DNA from: Nocardiopsis flavescens
GTDB taxonomy: Bacteria > Actinomycetota > Actinomycetes > Streptosporangiales > Streptosporangiaceae
DNA length: 64,000 bases
NCBI RefSeq assembly: GCF_900141985.1
Contig: NZ_FQZK01000011.1
Coordinates: forward strand, 181,557-245,556
Direction of reading: 5' to 3'
Below the pieces are notes generated by a model. The model saw only the letters and a program-made list of their open reading frames with translations, was not told where the DNA came from and made no database searches. The translations under genes were made by a program, and so were the position numbers. This document shows, in pieces, positions 34,844-43,723 of this stretch; position 1 is the stretch's first letter, and the number at the start of each line of letters is the position of its first letter.

Positions 34844-34849
34844 TAGCCT
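34844..34849 (+). promoter_or_regulatory. -10 element TAGCCT of a leaderless SURF1 transcript
   Basis: TAGCCT is followed by exactly 6 bases and then the GTG start at 34856, with no ribosome site. Transcription should begin at or near the start codon. Between the 6C RNA and here (34623-34843) I see no gene. Confidence 0.55.
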
Positions 34850-34855
34850 GGTCGG

Positions 34856-35662
34856 GTGAGATCACCGCTGCTCAGTCCCCGATGGATCGGCGTCCACCTC
34901 GGCATCCTCCTGGTCGCCGCGGTGTGCACCGCCGGAACCTCCTGGCAGTTCGTCCGCGCCTTCGAGCCGGACCGCGAGGTCATCACCAACCCGGTGGAGG
35001 ACCTCGCCGACGCCGTACCGCTCGACGGGCTGCTCGAACCCGGCGAGTACATGCACCCGGAGACCTTCGCCAACACGGCGGTCACCGTCACCGGCCGCTA
35101 CGCCCCGCGGGACACGCTTCTGGTGCCGCGCACGGAGGACGGCGTCCCGGGCCACGACGTCATCCTGCCGCTGGTCACCGACGACGGCGCCGCCGTCACC
35201 GTCGACCGCGGCTGGGTCCCCGAGGACGGTGCGGTCCCCGAGGTCACCGCCGACGAGGTCACCGTCTCCGGCTGGCTGCTGCCGCCGGTCTCGGACGGCG
35301 GGTTCACCCCCGTCGCCACCCGGGAGGGGACGGTGGAGCGGATCGCCACCTCGCTGCTCGTCAACGAGTGGGACCACCCCCTCTACGAGGGCTACGTCAT
35401 CCTGCCCGAGGGCGACCCCGCGGCCGAGGGCCTGACGCCGGTGCCGCCGCCAGAGCCGCCCACCGGGTTCACGGTCAACTGGCGGAGCCTGAGCTACACC
35501 GTCCAGTGGGCGATGTTCGGCGCCTCCGCGCTGGTGTTCTGGGTCCTGCTGATGCGGCGGGAGCTGGCGGACGCGCGCCGGGCCCGGAACGCCGAAGGGG
35601 CCGCCCCCGGTTCGGAGGAGGCCCCGGAGTCCGAGGATCAGCCCGCGGGCGCCGGCTCCTGA
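34856..35662 (+). CDS. SURF1-family protein (cytochrome oxidase assembly)
   Basis: 268 residues with one N-terminal helix (~11-32) and one near residue 220-240 (WAMFGASALVFWVLLMRREL), the SURF1 layout. Between them lies an outer domain with the family segments WQFVRAFEPD, PLVTDDGAAVTVDRGWVP and TVNWRSLSYTVQWAMF. SURF1 helps insert heme or copper into cytochrome c oxidase. The GTG start appears leaderless. Its 3' end overlaps the convergent DUF3817 gene by 25 bp. Confidence 0.85.
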   Translation: MRSPLLSPRWIGVHLGILLVAAVCTAGTSWQFVRAFEPDREVITNPVEDLADAVPLDGLLEPGEYMHPETFANTAVTVTGRYAPRDTLLVPRTEDGVPGHDVILPLVTDDGAAVTVDRGWVPEDGAVPEVTADEVTVSGWLLPPVSDGGFTPVATREGTVERIATSLLVNEWDHPLYEGYVILPEGDPAAEGLTPVPPPEPPTGFTVNWRSLSYTVQWAMFGASALVFWVLLMRRELADARRARNAEGAAPGSEEAPESEDQPAGAGS

Positions 35663-36045
35663 GCCGGGGAGGCCCCCGCCTCCCGCGCCTTCTCCGTCCT
35701 GACCACGCGGTGCTCGACCACGAAGCCCAGGACCGGGATGGTCCCCGCCAGGACCACCCCGAGCGTCTTGGGCGCGCTCCAGCGGCGGTCCAGGGCGACC
35801 CACAGCACCACCAGCACGTACACCATGTAGATGTAGCCGTGCGGCATGGCGATGAACAGCATCAGCGGCGACTCGGGGCCGAACCACCTCTCCAGACCGG
35901 CCGGCGCCGCCACGAGGGAGAACCGCGCGGTCTCCCCGATCAGGTACTTGGCGGGCATGGCCGCGAAGGTCAGGCCCAGCAGGAAGACACCGGTCACATA
36001 GGCCAGCACCCGGTACAACGCCAACGACACACGGCTCTTGTCCAC
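35638..36045 (-). CDS. DUF3817-domain membrane protein
   Basis: 135 residues with three or four membrane helices and the DUF3817 motif MPHGYIYMVYVL (~67-78), plus LDRRWSAPKTLGVVLAG. The function is unknown; these proteins often occur next to respiratory genes, as here with SURF1. GTG 36045 has a GGAG site. Its last codons overlap the convergent SURF1 gene by 25 bp. Confidence 0.8.
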   Translation of the reverse strand: MDKSRVSLALYRVLAYVTGVFLLGLTFAAMPAKYLIGETARFSLVAAPAGLERWFGPESPLMLFIAMPHGYIYMVYVLVVLWVALDRRWSAPKTLGVVLAGTIPVLGFVVEHRVVRTEKAREAGASPAQEPAPAG

Positions 36046-36202
36046 CGCTACTCCACACCCACTCAGACGGCTCGCTCCCCGAGGAGGGTCGGGGTCCCTT
36101 TCCCGAGGCTAAACGCTGTCCGGAACCGGCCGTCGCCGGGGTGGCGCGTGCCGTTCCCCACCCCCGCCCCCGCGGCGCGGACCCGGCGGGCCCGCGCCCG
36201 GG

Positions 36203-37702
36203 TCACCTCTTGGCGACGCGGTCAGGGCTGGACCACCGGCCGTCGGACTGCGCGGTCCAGGCCTTCGGGATCATCCTGAGCGTGATGAACGCGTCCACGA
36301 CCCGGATCGGGAAGAAGAGCAGCCCGTACAGCAGGTACGACGGCCGCCGCCGGATCGCGGTCATGACGCAGGTCAGCATGTAGTCGGGGATGAGCAGGCC
36401 CATCGCCAGCGCGGTCAGGGGCAGGAACGCGGTGACCGCGGTGAAGGACGTCCCCACCAGCGGCACCGACACGAACGCCTCCCCGGCGAGCGTGCCGACC
36501 AGGACGAACCCGGCGACGAGCGTGGTCAGCAGCAGGATGGCCGACACCACCACGACCTCGAAGATGTACAGCCCCAGGAACAGCCAGAACGTGCTGGGCC
36601 AGATACCGTGGCGCCGCACCGTCTGCCAGAACCCCAGCGTCCACCGCCCGACCTGCTTGCGGTAGTCGGAGAAGGTGAACGGGTCCTGGCTGTAGGCCTT
36701 GGTGTCCGGCCGCATCGAGATCCGTCCCAGGCGCTTGTGCTGCACCTCGAACGTCATGTTGAAGTCCTCGATGACCAGCCCCTTGGGGTTGACCTCGATC
36801 TCCCGCAGCGCCTCGCTGCGGTAGACGCTGGCGAAGCCGGGGACGATGAACGACGCGTTGGTCCCCCGCCAGGTCTGCCCGAACCTCATGAAGTACTGGA
36901 GCATGAAGTACAGGCGGTCGCGGTAGGCGGAGATCGTCCGGCCGACGAAGGTGCGCTCCCCGGGCTTCCACTCCGACACCACGAACCCGGCGACGGCGGC
37001 CACCTTGGGGTCGCGCAGCTGGCGCCGCACCCCGTCGACGTACCCCTGGTCGAGCTCGGTGTCGGCGTCGAGGATGAGCACGCCGTCGTAGTTCTCGGTG
37101 AGCGCGAACTCCTCGATGACGGCCTCGATGGCCCCGGCCTTGCCGCGGTTGGTCAGCAGTTCCAGGACGTTGACCCCGGTCTTGGCGGCGATCTCCGCGG
37201 TGGAGTCCCGGGAGGAGTCCGACACGACGTAGATGTCCCACCGGGGGAACAGGCCCAGCGCCGAGGAGATGGCCCCTCCGATGACCGGCTCCTCGTTGTG
37301 GGCGGGGATGATCACGGCGATGGTGGCGTTCCGGGGCTCCTCCCCGCCCCGGGCCGCCACGGCGTCCTCGGTGCCGTCGGAGTCGGCGGACGCGACGGCG
37401 GAGCCGCCGGAGCCGACGAGGACGCGTTCGCGGGAGCGGACGGCGCGGCGGTCGCCGGCCGTGGTGTCGCGCCGCAGCACGGCGCGGACGGAGTCGTCGC
37501 CCAGGCGCAGCGCCCCGACGACGGTCCAGAGCAGGAGGTTGGCGCCGAAGGCGAGCCACAGGAACACGTACCCCACGGGGCCGAGTCCGGCTGCGGCGGC
37601 CATGTCGGTCGCGAAGTCGAACCAGAGAACGAAGAGTGCGGCGGCCAGTACCAGGGCGATCAGCCCGACCAGCAGGCCGCCGACGAAGCGCACGATACGC
37701 AC
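36203..37702 (-). CDS. Processive family 2 glycosyltransferase (membrane synthase)
   Basis: 499 residues: two N-terminal membrane helices (~5-27, ~42-64), a GT2 domain (~125-350) with VIIPAHNEE, the DxD motif in LDADTELD, IEDFNMTFEVQ and the QVGRW acceptor motif, and then four C-terminal helices. This is the plan of cellulose/hyaluronan/poly-N-acetylglucosamine synthases that extend and extrude a polysaccharide. It is divergent from the WbqC/PIG-L/epimerase genes, so the group probably makes a cell-surface glycan. The linker region around 75-115 (DSDGTEDAV) is unusually acidic and long. Confidence 0.85.
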   Translation of the reverse strand: MRIVRFVGGLLVGLIALVLAAALFVLWFDFATDMAAAAGLGPVGYVFLWLAFGANLLLWTVVGALRLGDDSVRAVLRRDTTAGDRRAVRSRERVLVGSGGSAVASADSDGTEDAVAARGGEEPRNATIAVIIPAHNEEPVIGGAISSALGLFPRWDIYVVSDSSRDSTAEIAAKTGVNVLELLTNRGKAGAIEAVIEEFALTENYDGVLILDADTELDQGYVDGVRRQLRDPKVAAVAGFVVSEWKPGERTFVGRTISAYRDRLYFMLQYFMRFGQTWRGTNASFIVPGFASVYRSEALREIEVNPKGLVIEDFNMTFEVQHKRLGRISMRPDTKAYSQDPFTFSDYRKQVGRWTLGFWQTVRRHGIWPSTFWLFLGLYIFEVVVVSAILLLTTLVAGFVLVGTLAGEAFVSVPLVGTSFTAVTAFLPLTALAMGLLIPDYMLTCVMTAIRRRPSYLLYGLLFFPIRVVDAFITLRMIPKAWTAQSDGRWSSPDRVAKR

Positions 37703-37904
37703 AGCCTTGGGACCCCTCCCGAAAGTCAGCGGTTTCGGACCGACATTAACCCGCTAAGTCGGCGTTAGGTTGACGCCCTGCCACCTGGAGGGGTTCACCC
37801 GAGTTCGCGTCCTATGTAGGCCACGGAAATCGTATACACGGGCTTGTGCGAAGTGGTACCCATTAGAAGATATTTGAGATCGGGGGCCGGAGGCGCACGC
37901 GCCA

Positions 37905-37919
37905 CCGGTTTATAACCGG
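37905..37919. promoter_or_regulatory. Perfect palindrome upstream of the glycan genes
   Basis: CCGGTT-TAT-AACCGG lies 66 bp before the WbqC start in a 282-bp divergent region that is lower in GC than its surroundings. It is a plausible operator or promoter element for the glycan locus. Confidence 0.4.
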
Positions 37920-37984
37920 ACGTCCCTGACATCTCGCCCCTTCATCATGTTCTGGGACGGACGGAGACAAGGAGAGTGCACGGC

Positions 37985-38800
37985 GTGATCGGTGAACCGG
38001 TTCCCCCAGCACCCGGACCCGCTCCGACCGACTCGGGCCGAGACCCCGCCGCCGACTCCGTGACCGGCGGGGACACCTCGCCGGAGCGACGGGTCCGGGT
38101 GGCGATCCACCAGCCGCACTACCTCCCGTGGCTGGGAATGGTCGACAAACTCGACCGTTGTGACCGCTTCGTCGTCCTCGATACGGTCCAGTTCGAACGA
38201 CGCGGCTGGCAAAACCGCAACTATGTGGCCGGACGTGGACGTCCCGTGCTATTGACAGTTCCCGTCGCCCAGGGCAGTCGGGAGGACCTGATTCTGGACA
38301 AAGCCATTGACAACAGCCAGAAATGGAGGAGCAAGCACTTCAAGGCACTGGCAGAACACTGTTACCCCAAGACGCCCTACTGGAACGATTACAAGGAAGA
38401 AATCGCCCGCCTGTACGAAACCGAGTGGGACGACCTCGCGGGCCTGGCCATCGCGACCACGCGGATGGTGATGCGCGGCTTCGGCATCGACACCCCGGTC
38501 CTGCGCGCCAGCGAGATCGGCGACTTCCCCGGCCACAAGAGCGAGCTGCTGGCCCAGATCTGCACCAAGACCGGAGCGGACGTGCTGCTGTCCGGCGACG
38601 GTGCCCGGGACTACCTCGACCCGCGGGTCCTGATGCGTTACGGGATCGACGTCGAGTGGCAGGGGTTCCGGCACCCGGTGTACCGCCAGCACCAGCGGGA
38701 GGCCGACGACTTCGCCCCCCGCCTGTCGGCGCTCGACCTGCTGCTCAACGCGGGTCCCGGCGCCCTGGAGATCCTCCGTGGGGCGCGAACACGGGGCTGA
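37985..38800 (+). CDS. WbqC-family protein
   Basis: 271 residues of the WbqC-like family (motifs VAIHQPHYLPWLGMVDKL, QFERRGWQNRNYV, LLSGDGARDYLDP). These proteins are encoded in polysaccharide gene clusters and are thought to act in sugar amine modification; the exact chemistry is uncertain. GTG 37985 is preferred over GTG 37976 because the AAGGAG site (37969-37974) then has 10-base spacing. Codons in the middle of the gene (about 38220-38410) use more A/T than neighbouring genes, hinting at a foreign or constrained origin. Confidence 0.85.
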   Translation: MIGEPVPPAPGPAPTDSGRDPAADSVTGGDTSPERRVRVAIHQPHYLPWLGMVDKLDRCDRFVVLDTVQFERRGWQNRNYVAGRGRPVLLTVPVAQGSREDLILDKAIDNSQKWRSKHFKALAEHCYPKTPYWNDYKEEIARLYETEWDDLAGLAIATTRMVMRGFGIDTPVLRASEIGDFPGHKSELLAQICTKTGADVLLSGDGARDYLDPRVLMRYGIDVEWQGFRHPVYRQHQREADDFAPRLSALDLLLNAGPGALEILRGARTRG

Positions 38801-38915
38801 TCTCCACGAGGAGCCGATCTCACCGTGGCGGCACCGCGGCCGCCGTGTCACCCGGGGTGCCCCGCGCCGCGCGGGCGCGCGCCCCCACCCGGTAGGTAAA
38901 GGACGGGAAGGCAGC

Positions 38916-39629
38916 ATGACGACGGACTGGTCCCAGGAGCGCATCCTGGTCCTCGCACCCCACCCCGACGACGAGACGCTCGGCTGCGGCGGCCTCATGA
39001 GCAAGGCCAAGGCCGCCGGCGCCGAGGTCTTCGTGCAGTTCATGACCGTCGGGGACACGGCCGACCAGTCGCCGAAGGGCTTCTCCACCGCGGAGGAGCG
39101 CTACGCCGAGATCAAGAAGGTCGCCGACCACTTCCGCTGGGACGACTGGCACATGGCCCTGCCCGGCGACGAGTACCACCTGCGGCTGGACGCGGTGCCC
39201 CGCGTGGACCTCACCCGGATCATCGAGGCCACCAGCCCGCTGTCCGTGGCGCGGCTGCGGCCCACCACGGTCATCGCGCCCCACCGGACCAGCTACAACC
39301 AGGACCACCAGGTGACGGCCGAGGCGGTGCACACCGCCCTGCGCCCCTCCGACAGGGCGCTGCGCCACCACCCGCGCCTGGTGCTGGCCTACGAGGAGGC
39401 CGCGGACCAGTGGCGGCTGGAGCACGCGCCCTCCCCCAACCTCATCGTCGAGCTGTCCGAGAAGGAGATGGGGGACAAGCTCCTCGGCATGGAGCTGTAC
39501 GGGTCGCAGAGCCACCGGCACCCGCACACCCGCTCGGACCTGACCCTGCGCAGCCTGGCCGTCCTGCGGGGCATGCAGGCCGGCGTCGCCCTCGGCGAGG
39601 GGTTCCACGTCCTGCGCTGCCTGGCTTGA
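38916..39629 (+). CDS. PIG-L-family deacetylase
   Basis: 237 residues of the LmbE/PIG-L fold: the zinc-binding motif APHPDDETLG with H16-P-D18-D19, and the later HRTSYNQDHQ supplying the third ligand. These are N-acetylglucosaminide deacetylases (mycothiol, teichoic or glycan biosynthesis). In this glycan locus the likely substrate is an N-acetyl sugar; the exact one is unknown. ATG 38916 is supported by an AAGGACGGGAAGG site. Confidence 0.87.
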   Translation: MTTDWSQERILVLAPHPDDETLGCGGLMSKAKAAGAEVFVQFMTVGDTADQSPKGFSTAEERYAEIKKVADHFRWDDWHMALPGDEYHLRLDAVPRVDLTRIIEATSPLSVARLRPTTVIAPHRTSYNQDHQVTAEAVHTALRPSDRALRHHPRLVLAYEEAADQWRLEHAPSPNLIVELSEKEMGDKLLGMELYGSQSHRHPHTRSDLTLRSLAVLRGMQAGVALGEGFHVLRCLA

Positions 39630-39735
39630 ACGGCGCCGGACCCCGCCCCGGCACCCGGACTCCCCCACCCGTCCCATTTCGCGCCACCACCCCTGTGAAG
39701 AAGAGAATCCAACGCCTGTAAGTGGAGGGGAAACC

Positions 39736-40725
39736 ATGAAGGCTGTAGTCACCGGAGGAGCCGGGTTCATCGGCTCCCACCTGTGCGACCACCTCGTCGC
39801 ACAGGGGCACGAGGTGGTCGTCCTGGACGACCTGTCGACCGGGTCGCCGGAGAATCTGGTCCAACTGGAGAGCGCGCCCGGGTTCCGCCTCGTGCAAGGG
39901 GACGTCCTGGACCGGGACCTGGTCCACGACCTGGTCGCGGAGGCGGACACCGTGTTCCACCTGGCCGCGGCGGTGGGCGTCTACAACATCGTGGACAACC
40001 CGCTGCGGTCCCTGCGGATCAACCTGCACGGCACGGAGAACGTGGTGGAGGCCGCGGTCGCCCACCGGGTGCCCTACATGGTCGCGTCCACCAGCGAGGT
40101 CTACGGCAAGAACGACGCGGACGGGCTGCGGGAGGACGACGACCGGATCTACGGCTCGCCGACCAAGAGCCGCTGGTCCTACGCCGCCGCCAAGGGCCTG
40201 GACGAGCTGGTCGCCTACGTGCACGGCTCCGAGTCCGGGGTCCCGTGCGTGATCACCCGCTTCTTCAACGTCGTGGGGCCCCGCCAGACCGGGCGCTACG
40301 GCATGGTCGTGCCGCGGTTCGTGGACCAGGCGCTGGCGGGCCTGCCCGTCACCGTGTACGGCACCGGGACGCAGCGCCGCTGCTTCGGCTCGGTGTACGA
40401 CGTGGTGCCCGGCCTGCTGCGGCTGATGGACACCCCGGCGGCCTACAACCGCGCGGTCAACCTCGGCGGGCACGAGGAGGTGTCCATCAAGGGCCTGGCC
40501 GACCGCGTGGTGGAGCTGACCGGGTCGGACAGCGAGATCGTCTACATCGACTACGACCAGGCCTACGGCGAGGGCTACGAGGACATGCAGCGCCGCTACC
40601 CGGACACATCACTGGCCAGAGGCCTGGTGGGGTACGAGCCCGCGCGCGACCTCAACGACATCATCACCTCGATCGTGGAGCACCGCCGGGCGCAGGAGAC
40701 CGCCACGGTCCCGCAGCCCGCCTGA
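39736..40725 (+). CDS. NAD-dependent nucleotide-sugar epimerase/dehydratase
   Basis: 329 residues of the extended SDR family: GGAGFIGSH (7-15), catalytic Tyr/Lys in YAAAKG (~153-158), and the partner Ser/Thr in ASTSEVYG (~116-123). It acts on a nucleotide sugar (UDP-glucose 4-epimerase-like or GDP/dTDP-sugar). It starts 106 bp after the deacetylase and ends the glycan locus. The next 418 bp, to 41143, hold only GC-rich, hairpin-forming sequence with no gene. Confidence 0.86.
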   Translation: MKAVVTGGAGFIGSHLCDHLVAQGHEVVVLDDLSTGSPENLVQLESAPGFRLVQGDVLDRDLVHDLVAEADTVFHLAAAVGVYNIVDNPLRSLRINLHGTENVVEAAVAHRVPYMVASTSEVYGKNDADGLREDDDRIYGSPTKSRWSYAAAKGLDELVAYVHGSESGVPCVITRFFNVVGPRQTGRYGMVVPRFVDQALAGLPVTVYGTGTQRRCFGSVYDVVPGLLRLMDTPAAYNRAVNLGGHEEVSIKGLADRVVELTGSDSEIVYIDYDQAYGEGYEDMQRRYPDTSLARGLVGYEPARDLNDIITSIVEHRRAQETATVPQPA

Positions 40726-41143
40726 GAACCGGCACGGCCGCTCCCCACCCGCCACAGGGCAGGAGCGCGTGCCCGCCCTTCCCACGCCCGTCCAGGGCAT
40801 CCCGCTCCATCCCCGCTCATGGAGACCCCGCCCCCTGGAAGGGGGCCGGCCTCCCCCCTGCCCCGGGGAGACCGCCCGCGCACGGCCGCGGGCACCGGCG
40901 TCCGCCCGCACGCACGGATCCCGCCCCCGGCGGGGCGGCGCGGACGGGCCGCGGCGAGGGCCCCGCCCGTCCGGGACCCCGTCCGGTCCGCGCACCGGCA
41001 CCGCACCCGGCCACCGGTCCGGCGGACCGCCGACACGGCCGCGTGCCCCGGCCCCACCCGGGGAGGACGAAGACCGTCACCCCGGCAGCCGCACCCGGCC
41101 ACCGGCCCGGCCGGGGCACCTCCGGACACGGCCCGGGCCGGTC

Positions 41144-41515
41144 TCACCCCGCCAGCACGGTGAACACCTGGACCGCGCTCAGGACCAGCACCGACCCGCA
41201 CAGCAGGAGCATGGCCCAGGGCGCGGACACCGCGCCCGGCGGAGCGCCGGTGCGGGGATCGCGCAGCCCTTCGCGGCTGCGGCGCCACCGCAGCCACAGG
41301 TGCAGGCCCAGAACCCCCGCCACGAGCAGGAACGCCGCCATCAGCGCCATCCGCAGCGCGGGCGGCGCCTGGGGGACCGCCGTCGTCCCCGGCGCCAGCT
41401 CGCCGCGCAGGAAGAGCAGGCCCACCGCCACCAGCAGGATCAGGGTGCGCTGCCAGGCCAGCAGGGTGCGCTCGGGTTGCAGGCCCGGGTCCCCGCGGTC
41501 GGCGGGGCTCCTCAC
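41144..41515 (-). CDS. DUF202-family membrane protein (second gene)
   Basis: 123 residues with the DUF202 motif LQPERTLLAWQRTL at residues ~12-25 and three membrane helices. DUF202 (YidH-like) proteins are small and of unknown function. Its GTG (41515) overlaps the stop of the upstream DUF202 gene in a GTGA arrangement (41512-41515), so the two are coupled and probably form a heteromer. Confidence 0.78.
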   Translation of the reverse strand: MRSPADRGDPGLQPERTLLAWQRTLILLVAVGLLFLRGELAPGTTAVPQAPPALRMALMAAFLLVAGVLGLHLWLRWRRSREGLRDPRTGAPPGAVSAPWAMLLLCGSVLVLSAVQVFTVLAG

Positions 41516-41874
41516 AGCAGGTGCCCCAGCACCACGACCAGGCACACCAGGCCCACGGCGATCGTGGTCAGCAGCGGCAGCGGGCTCATCTTGAGGGTGC
41601 CGCCGTCGCGCATGATCCGCTGGACCCGGTACCAGCGCAGCGGGGCGTGGACGGTGATGACGGCGGCCAGGGCCGCCAGCGTCAGGCCGACCACCGTGCG
41701 GGGCCCCTCGGCCCAGCCCAGGGGGAGCAGGTGCAGGACGGCCACCGCCCCGGCCAGCAGGGCGAGCGCCGTGCGCACCCAGGCCAGGAAGGTGCGTTCG
41801 TTGGCCAGGGTGAAGCGGTAGTCGACGGTGTCGCCGCCCGTTCCGGTGTCCCCTTCGGCCGTGTCGGCGCCCAT
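41512..41874 (-). CDS. DUF202-family membrane protein (YidH-like, first gene)
   Basis: 120 residues: an N-terminal acidic stretch, FTLANERTFLAWVRTALALL (~21-40), the DUF202 signature NERTFLAW, and three membrane helices. ATG 41874 has a GAGGGGGA site. Tandem DUF202 genes are common in actinobacteria; their function is unknown. Confidence 0.82.
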   Translation of the reverse strand: MGADTAEGDTGTGGDTVDYRFTLANERTFLAWVRTALALLAGAVAVLHLLPLGWAEGPRTVVGLTLAALAAVITVHAPLRWYRVQRIMRDGGTLKMSPLPLLTTIAVGLVCLVVVLGHLL

Positions 41875-42109
41875 CCGATCCCCCTCTTCTCTTCCGTCCC
41901 GCCTCCGACGGTAGCCGCATCTTCACTTTCCGCCCAAACAGGTATGCATCACGTGTTGGGTAGGAGAATTCCGGCCCGGCGGAGCGCTCCGGTCGCGCCG
42001 TCCGGGCATGTGGAACAAACGAGTGGGCACGATCGCTGTAGTCCACCGAAGAGGAAGGCGGCCGGACCGCGTGTCCGACCGGCCGACACCGACAGATGCA
42101 GGAGAACCC

Positions 42110-42484
42110 GTGGCCACCCTCGAACTCACCAAGGACAACTTCGCGGACACGTTGCAGAACAACGAGTTCGTCCTCATCGACTTCTGGGCCGACTGGTGCG
42201 GCCCCTGCCGCCAGTTCGCCCCGGTCTTCGAGCAGTCCTCGGTGAAGAACGCCGACATCGTGCACGCCAAGGTGGACACCGAGGCCGAGCGCGAGCTCGC
42301 CTTCGAGTTCAAGATCCAGTCCATCCCGACCCTGATGATCGTGCGGGACCAGACCGTGATCTACAGCGAGCCGGGCGCACTGCCCTCCGAGGCCCTGGAG
42401 AGCCTGATCAGCCAGGCCCGCGAGCTGGACATGGACGAGGTCAAGCAGAAGATCGCCGAGCAGTCCGGCGAAGCGGGCGCCTGA
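42110..42484 (+). CDS. trxA: Thioredoxin
   Basis: 124 residues with the redox motif W29-C30-G31-P32-C33 and the cis-proline in SIPTLMIV (~72-79), the normal thioredoxin fold with a short extra C-terminal helix. It reduces cytosolic protein disulfides with thioredoxin reductase. GTG 42110 is favoured by a GGAGAA site; in-frame sequence upstream is not protein-like. It is monocistronic, with a terminator at 42508-42551. Confidence 0.92.
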   Translation: MATLELTKDNFADTLQNNEFVLIDFWADWCGPCRQFAPVFEQSSVKNADIVHAKVDTEAERELAFEFKIQSIPTLMIVRDQTVIYSEPGALPSEALESLISQARELDMDEVKQKIAEQSGEAGA

Positions 42485-42507
42485 CGGGGCGCTCGCGCAC
42501 GCGCGGC

Positions 42508-42551
42508 GGACACCGGTGCCCCGGCCCCGAGGCCGGGGCACCGCCGTGTCC
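42508..42551 (+). terminator. Terminator after trxA
   Basis: A long GC hairpin: CGGTGCCCCGGCC with GGCCGGGGCACCG, extended by GGACAC/GTGTCC, 24 bp after the trxA stop. Confidence 0.7.
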
Positions 42552-42674
42552 GGGTCCGGACCCGCCGCGCGGGGCTCCCACCTGGCCGGACACGGCCCGG
42601 CGGAGCCGAACCGACCGTTTCGGTGACGGAAGGGCAACGTTCCGCGTCATCGCACCTCCGACTCCACCGCCCAC

Positions 42675-42718
42675 GTTCATCTTGGCCACGGGGATCGTTC
42701 ACCGCAGCTTCACGCGGG
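42675..42718 (+). promoter_or_regulatory. PHO box upstream of pstB
   Basis: Direct repeats of TTCA(C/T) fall on an 11-base period: GTTCAT at 42675, GTTCAC at 42697 and CTTCAC at 42708, with a degenerate unit between the first two. This matches the 11-nt direct-repeat PHO box bound by PhoP in Streptomyces. It lies 80-123 bp before the pstB start, so pstB should respond to phosphate limitation. Confidence 0.6.
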
Positions 42719-42797
42719 CATATTTGCATGGGTTCGACCGCGCTCCGCCGGTTTACTCCCTGAGCCCGCAAGCACCGTCCGACCCGGAAGTGGCCCC

Positions 42798-43670
42798 ATG
42801 TCCATCAGCAACACCGCGTCCGCTCGTGCCACCGACTCCGGTCGCGGAGTCGCCCCCGACACCATCCGGTACAACCGCGAGGTGCCCGGACTGGGCGACC
42901 CCGTCTTCGACGTCTCCGGCCTCTCCATCTACTACGGCTCCAACAAGGCCGTGCGCGACGTCGACCTCAAGGTCGGCCCGCGCCAGATCACCGCGATGAT
43001 CGGCCCGTCCGGCTGCGGCAAGAGCACGGTGCTGCGCACGCTCAACCGGATGAACGACCTCATCCCCGGCGCCCGTATCGAGGGCAAGGTCGAATACCAC
43101 GGCGAGGACCTGTACGCCCAGCACGTGGACCCCATCGAGGTGCGCCGCCGCATCGGGATGGTCTTCCAGAAGCCCAACCCGTTCCCCAAGTCGATCTACG
43201 ACAACGTCGCCTACGGCCCGCGCATCAACGGCGTGCGCGCCAACATGGACGACCTGGTCGAGGAGACCCTCACCAAGGCCGCCCTGTGGGACGAGGTCAA
43301 GGACAAGCTCAAGGAGAGCGCCTTCGCCCTCTCCGGCGGCCAGCAGCAGCGCCTGTGCATCGCCCGGACGATCGCGGTGAACCCCGAGGTCATCCTCATG
43401 GACGAGCCCTGCTCCGCACTGGACCCGATCGCCACGCTCAAGATCGAGGACCTGATGTACGAGCTGGCGGCCGAGTACACCATCGTCATCGTCACCCACA
43501 ACATGCAGCAGGCCGCGCGCGTCTCCGACCGCACCGCCTTCTTCACCGCGGGCGTCGACGAGGAGGGCGAGCGCTACGGCAGCCTGGTGGAGTTCGACGA
43601 GACGGCGACGATCTTCAGCAAGCCCGCCGACCAGCGCACCGAGGACTACATCTCCGGCCGCTTCGGCTGA
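42798..43670 (+). CDS. pstB: Phosphate ABC transporter ATP-binding protein PstB
   Basis: 290 residues: Walker [10 protein letters not shown] (~74-82), signature [10 protein letters not shown] (~176-185), Walker [12 protein letters not shown] (~198-208), and the H-loop [18 protein letters not shown]. It has an extra ~30-residue N-terminal head. PstB powers high-affinity phosphate import. It lies before a response regulator and pstS-pstC-pstA rather than after pstA as usual. Confidence 0.93.
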   Translation: MSISNTASARATDSGRGVAPDTIRYNREVPGLGDPVFDVSGLSIYYGSNKAVRDVDLKVGPRQITAMIGPSGCGKSTVLRTLNRMNDLIPGARIEGKVEYHGEDLYAQHVDPIEVRRRIGMVFQKPNPFPKSIYDNVAYGPRINGVRANMDDLVEETLTKAALWDEVKDKLKESAFALSGGQQQRLCIARTIAVNPEVILMDEPCSALDPIATLKIEDLMYELAAEYTIVIVTHNMQQAARVSDRTAFFTAGVDEEGERYGSLVEFDETATIFSKPADQRTEDYISGRFG

Positions 43671-43723
43671 TCGGAGCCCGCGCCCCCGGCCCCTTCGACA
43701 CGCCCCTCCGACGAAGTGGAACC

